NCBI GenBank assembly: GCA_964020085.1
Contig: OZ026604.1
Coordinates: forward strand, 27,240,318-27,304,317
Length of the DNA stretch: 64,000 nucleotides
Direction of reading: 5' to 3'
From: Micromussa lordhowensis
Lineage: Eukaryota > Cnidaria > Anthozoa > Scleractinia > Lobophylliidae
Position 1 is the first letter of the stretch, and each line of letters starts with the position of its first letter. The position numbers and the translations under genes are program-made. The notes beneath the pieces were generated by a model. It had not been told where the DNA came from, did no database searches, and worked only from the letters and a program-made list of their open reading frames with translations. Positions 60,880 to 64,000 of the stretch are shown one piece after another.

Positions 60880-62189
60880 TGGCAGTTCTTTTCGGTCCAA
60901 AACACATCTCCTACACAACACGTACAACGGCACAGGAAAAAAGAAGAAGAAATGGGAGTAGGGATTGGATGTCACATGATGTTCCAAAACACGTTTTGAC
61001 TGCACATGATTGGTAAAAACTTGGCGGGAAAAATTCACTGTCATCTGATTGGTTACGAACTCAACCACATAAAGGTAGTGACAAGCGCGTGACTCACAGC
61101 GTTTCCTCAATTCTTTCCAAACTTGGACATTTTAACACGTTTTGTAACAGATTTACAGACATTTTTAAGTTCTTTCACCGATGGATTTGCTAACGTGGAA
61201 TATCGCGTAAAAAGGACGTAATGGCACGCGTGCTCGTGAGAAGCACGGTCTACTATCCAGCATTCCAGAGTTACTGTTAAATATTTTTAATCAATTCAAA
61301 AATCTCAATGTGATACAATGACTGACCTTATTAATTCTCATGTGCCTGCAAGGTTTTTTTTATTTTAGGTTTTATTGAAAATTGAAGATATCGCATTACC
61401 AATCTTTGCAACGTTTGTCTCAAGAATTTTCAGAGCCAATTTCCATCTCAAAGCTTAATTAATTTGGTTCAAATCTTAGGTGCCTTACAATATGCGGCGG
61501 TTTTGAGGAGGAGAAGAGCGCCCAACTTATAACTATTTTACAAAATGCTCAGAACTGTTTTTCTCTCTTTAATTGTTTGTTGTGTAAGGCGCCAATAAAT
61601 ACTGCGAGATAATTAATAGAGTAGTCAAAGGGACTGCCATGAAACTACAATTTTGGTCAGAATGAAAGAAGAAATAAAACCTCCTCCCCATCTGGGTGGG
61701 GAGAGGCGCTGTGTGAACGCCGACCACTAATAACGGCACCAGGCTACCGCGCCTCCCACAAAATGGGGGAGGGGTGGTCTGAAATTAAATTGTCCAAGAT
61801 TGTTGTTACCATTAAAATAGCGTTTTTCACAAAATCTGCCCCTCAAAATTTCAGAATCAGGCTTTGGCTATCTTAATTTAATTTTATGAAAAATAAAGTA
61901 AAAGTAACTCTCAAAGCAATAATTTTTTAAATGTTTCGCACCTTCAAATTCACAGGGCTCTGGGTATGAACTCATCTCCAGTGCGCTCTCGGTATGCAGT
62001 CCAAAGATGGCGGTTTTCTCTGTGAGTCGTTTTCATATATTTCGTGTGCTGTGGTAGGTGTATGTACTGTTTTATATATCTTTGAGGTAAATTTCTGATC
62101 GAGCAACTTGGCTTAACCTGAAAAACTAGAGGTATGTCTATGTATCGGTCAGTGTAAAACCAGACTGCAGTGCCTAACTAAAAGCAAAT
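60880..62189. other. Upstream region of FNIP, no gene seen
   Basis: FNIP promoter side. Short frames only. No TATA box or initiator I would defend. The region around 61700-61790 has a G-rich, repeat-like character (GTGGGGAGAGGCG, CCTCCCACAAAATGGGGGAG). Confidence 0.5.
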
Positions 62190-62660
62190 ACTAATTTTCA
62201 CGTGACGTCATCACTTTCTAAAATTCCACCAAAGTTTTCATCCTCATCAGGTATAAGAGGTGACATATTTATATTTGTTTACAACTTTACAGCTCAATAG
62301 CGTGCTTCGTTTGGAAACCAGAGCATTTTGAATTTCCGGGTTATGGAGGTGCGTGACACAAGGCTACGATCAAATTTGTTGAAAAATATATATTTATCTC
62401 ATGATTTTGAGCCCTGTTAGAAGCTAGAGCATTAGGAAAAGTGCTTATGTAAATACTTGTTTTTTCAGTACTGATAATCAGTCGCCTAGAAAGCCAAAGT
62501 AAGTTCCAGATGTTTACACTATTTTCCGGCCGCCATATTGGTGTACCATGGAGGTACACCAACATGGCGTTTTCATACTGGGCTCTGTAAATTTCTGCGA
62601 AACATTTCGACGAATATCTGAAGTTTGGGGAAACGCACAGGGCTAAAACTTGGAAAAGTG
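62190..62660 (+). mobile_element. Dispersed repeat R1, copy 2 (uninterrupted)
   Basis: Same start (CACGTGACGTCATCA) and end as 21463-22217. The central palindrome GGCCGCCATATTGGTGTACC / GGTACACCAACATGGCG is intact here. Confidence 0.65.
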
Positions 62661-62740
62661 CCTTATTTTTTTATCTTCTATAACATCACAATTTCTAAGC
62701 GTTTCCCACTGGATAGTTTTCGATTTATTTGTTTATTGCG

Positions 62741-62874
62741 TGACAGTGAAAAGGACCTATTGGCATTTAATTCATCAACAACCATTGCTTAGCAGAATAT
62801 TCAAAGATTCCCCTATTGTCTCGTACAAAAGGGGCAGATCCTTAAAGGATATACTTGCCCGGGCAAAACTTTAA
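62741..62874 (+). pseudogene. Penelope-like element coding relic
   Basis: Frame ending LLSRIFKDSPIVSYKRGRSL, KDILARAKL resembles the segment before the zinc-binding and GIY-YIG part of Penelope-like elements (PPLVAYKRxKNLRDxLVRAxL). It is closed by a stop directly after. No reverse transcriptase or endonuclease is left. Confidence 0.5.
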
Positions 62875-62925
62875 CTGGCTATTACACGTGGATGGGAGTT
62901 GTGCAGGATACATCTGCAGGTACCG

Positions 62926-63043
62926 GAAAGCTTTGTATTTTGGTCACTTGGGATTAGTCTTTATTTGGAGTTGTTTTGTTTCCTGTCTTTTATTTCTTTT
63001 GTTTTATGTAAGCTTACGTAATCTGTGCTCCGGTACCTGCAGA
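62926..63043. repeat. Inverted repeat CTGCAGGTACCGGA
   Basis: A 14-base perfect inverted pair (62926-62939 and 63030-63043), both near TTGTGCAGG, bracketing ~90 bp of noncoding DNA. Confidence 0.7.
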
Positions 63044-63159
63044 AAGATCCGTTGTGCAGGCCTATCAACCCATTGTTATCACTTTACTGAGTGAGGCGTG
63101 AGTCCTGACGTGACGGGTACGATATCCTTATGACTCGTGCTGTATTATAATATTTTATT

Positions 63160-63228
63160 TTACCCTCAGTCTGCATTTTATCCCTGGTTTGCAGTCTGCA
63201 GTCTGCATTTTACCCTCAGTCTGCACCA
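63160..63228. repeat. Short minisatellite (CAGTCTGCATTTTACCCT)
   Basis: About three imperfect units with CAGTCTGC as the constant part. Confidence 0.75.
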
Positions 63229-64000
63229 ATAACGTTTTTTAGTTTATTTTTACAATATGTTTGATAAGCAGAAAATAGCCTCTGGATACATTTCCTGGAA
63301 TTTGAGGGCCACAGTCAATGAAAACAATTATATTATAAAACTCTCACTTCTAAAACATCTTTACCATTTTTGAGCAGCTGTAAACAGCTAACTTGTTTCC
63401 GCGTGACCAAACGCAAAAAGAAGTTTGTCGTTCAAGGTAGCTCCAAAATGATATTAACTGAACTCCTTAGTTACTAGGGAAAGGATTTTGCTGACGAAAC
63501 TCGATGGATGTCAATGGAAAGAAAAAGGGAAAATTCCAGACTTGTCAAGGCGCCGGGTGGGCGTCATGAAACGTGATAAGATCAGATATTTTTAACTCGG
63601 AATTTTTGATCAAACTTTAGGGGTGGACCATTTGATTTTTGATGGGGGGGGGGGGGGGTTGCAGGATTTTTTGGCTGCTAGATATTTTTTTTTATTGCTC
63701 CAGCCCTGCAGGATTTTTTTTAATCTCCATGGCCTTGCATGATATTTTTTTAATGGAAATTTAAAACACAAATTTTGAAGTTAACTTTACCGTCACCATC
63801 CCCTCAAAATTCACCCTGTTAAAAACCACCTTAACACACAATGCCTTTTGAAGTTTACATCTTACTTTCAAAGAATTTCACCTTTATTCAGTGTACAAAG
63901 AAAAGCATCTCCACTAACCTGCGGCTAGGTGATTTGCCTGTCAGGCTAGTGGACGTTATGATGCATCACTTGCCCACTGAACAAGCGAACGTTTTTTTCT
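63229..64000. other. Window end, no gene seen
   Basis: Contains a run of 15 G (about 63644-63658) followed by repeated GCAGGATTTTTT and ATATTTTTTTTT phrases, probably a decayed repeat. Confidence 0.5.

Overview
The window looks like nuclear DNA of a metazoan, most probably an anthozoan cnidarian such as a stony coral; this is inference. The sequence is AT-rich. Genes are split into short exons with GT-AG introns, introns are packed with foldback and TIR elements, and the secreted multidomain proteins (PAN, EGF, F5/8C, TLDc) are of a kind common in corals. There are no bacterial operons, no rRNA and no CRISPR array.

Layout. (1) 1-11.1 kb, minus strand: 5' part of an MCM3AP/GANP homologue (TREX-2 mRNA-export scaffold). 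FG-rich N-terminus, RRM-like domain and start of the SAC3 domain are present; the rest lies beyond base 1. Its introns hold MITEs, a SINE, a 1.7 kb TIR element carrying a HIRAN-like ORF, and a small retroposon with a hammerhead-like motif. (2) 11.1-22.9 kb: gene-poor, with one orphan signal-peptide exon, a segmentally duplicated block and nested repeats. (3) 23.1-29.9 kb, plus strand: secreted PAN / fibrinogen-like fragment / 4 EGF / F5/8C protein (473 aa). One intron holds an ~760 bp (GTCAGTGA)n array. (4) 34.2-38.6 kb, plus strand: its tandem paralogue, with the same first two coding exons but a C-terminus of a short EGF module and a TLDc domain (378 aa). A noncoding block upstream is shared by both genes. 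(5) 40.5-41.5 kb, minus strand: decayed glycosyltransferase-like coding sequence. (6) 44.35-60.88 kb, minus strand: a complete folliculin-interacting protein (FNIP) gene. The 23 exons I placed by reading frame, splice sites and family similarity sum to exactly 3,000 nt (999 aa plus stop). (7) 60.9-64 kb: intergenic, with repeats and a Penelope-like relic.

The housekeeping genes (MCM3AP in mRNA export, FNIP in AMPK/mTORC1/lysosome signalling) are not functionally linked to the secreted pair between them. The secreted pair is the most locally dynamic part: a tandem duplication followed by exchange of C-terminal modules, all joined at phase-1 introns. All exon boundaries are manual predictions; family names rest on remembered motifs, not on a database search.
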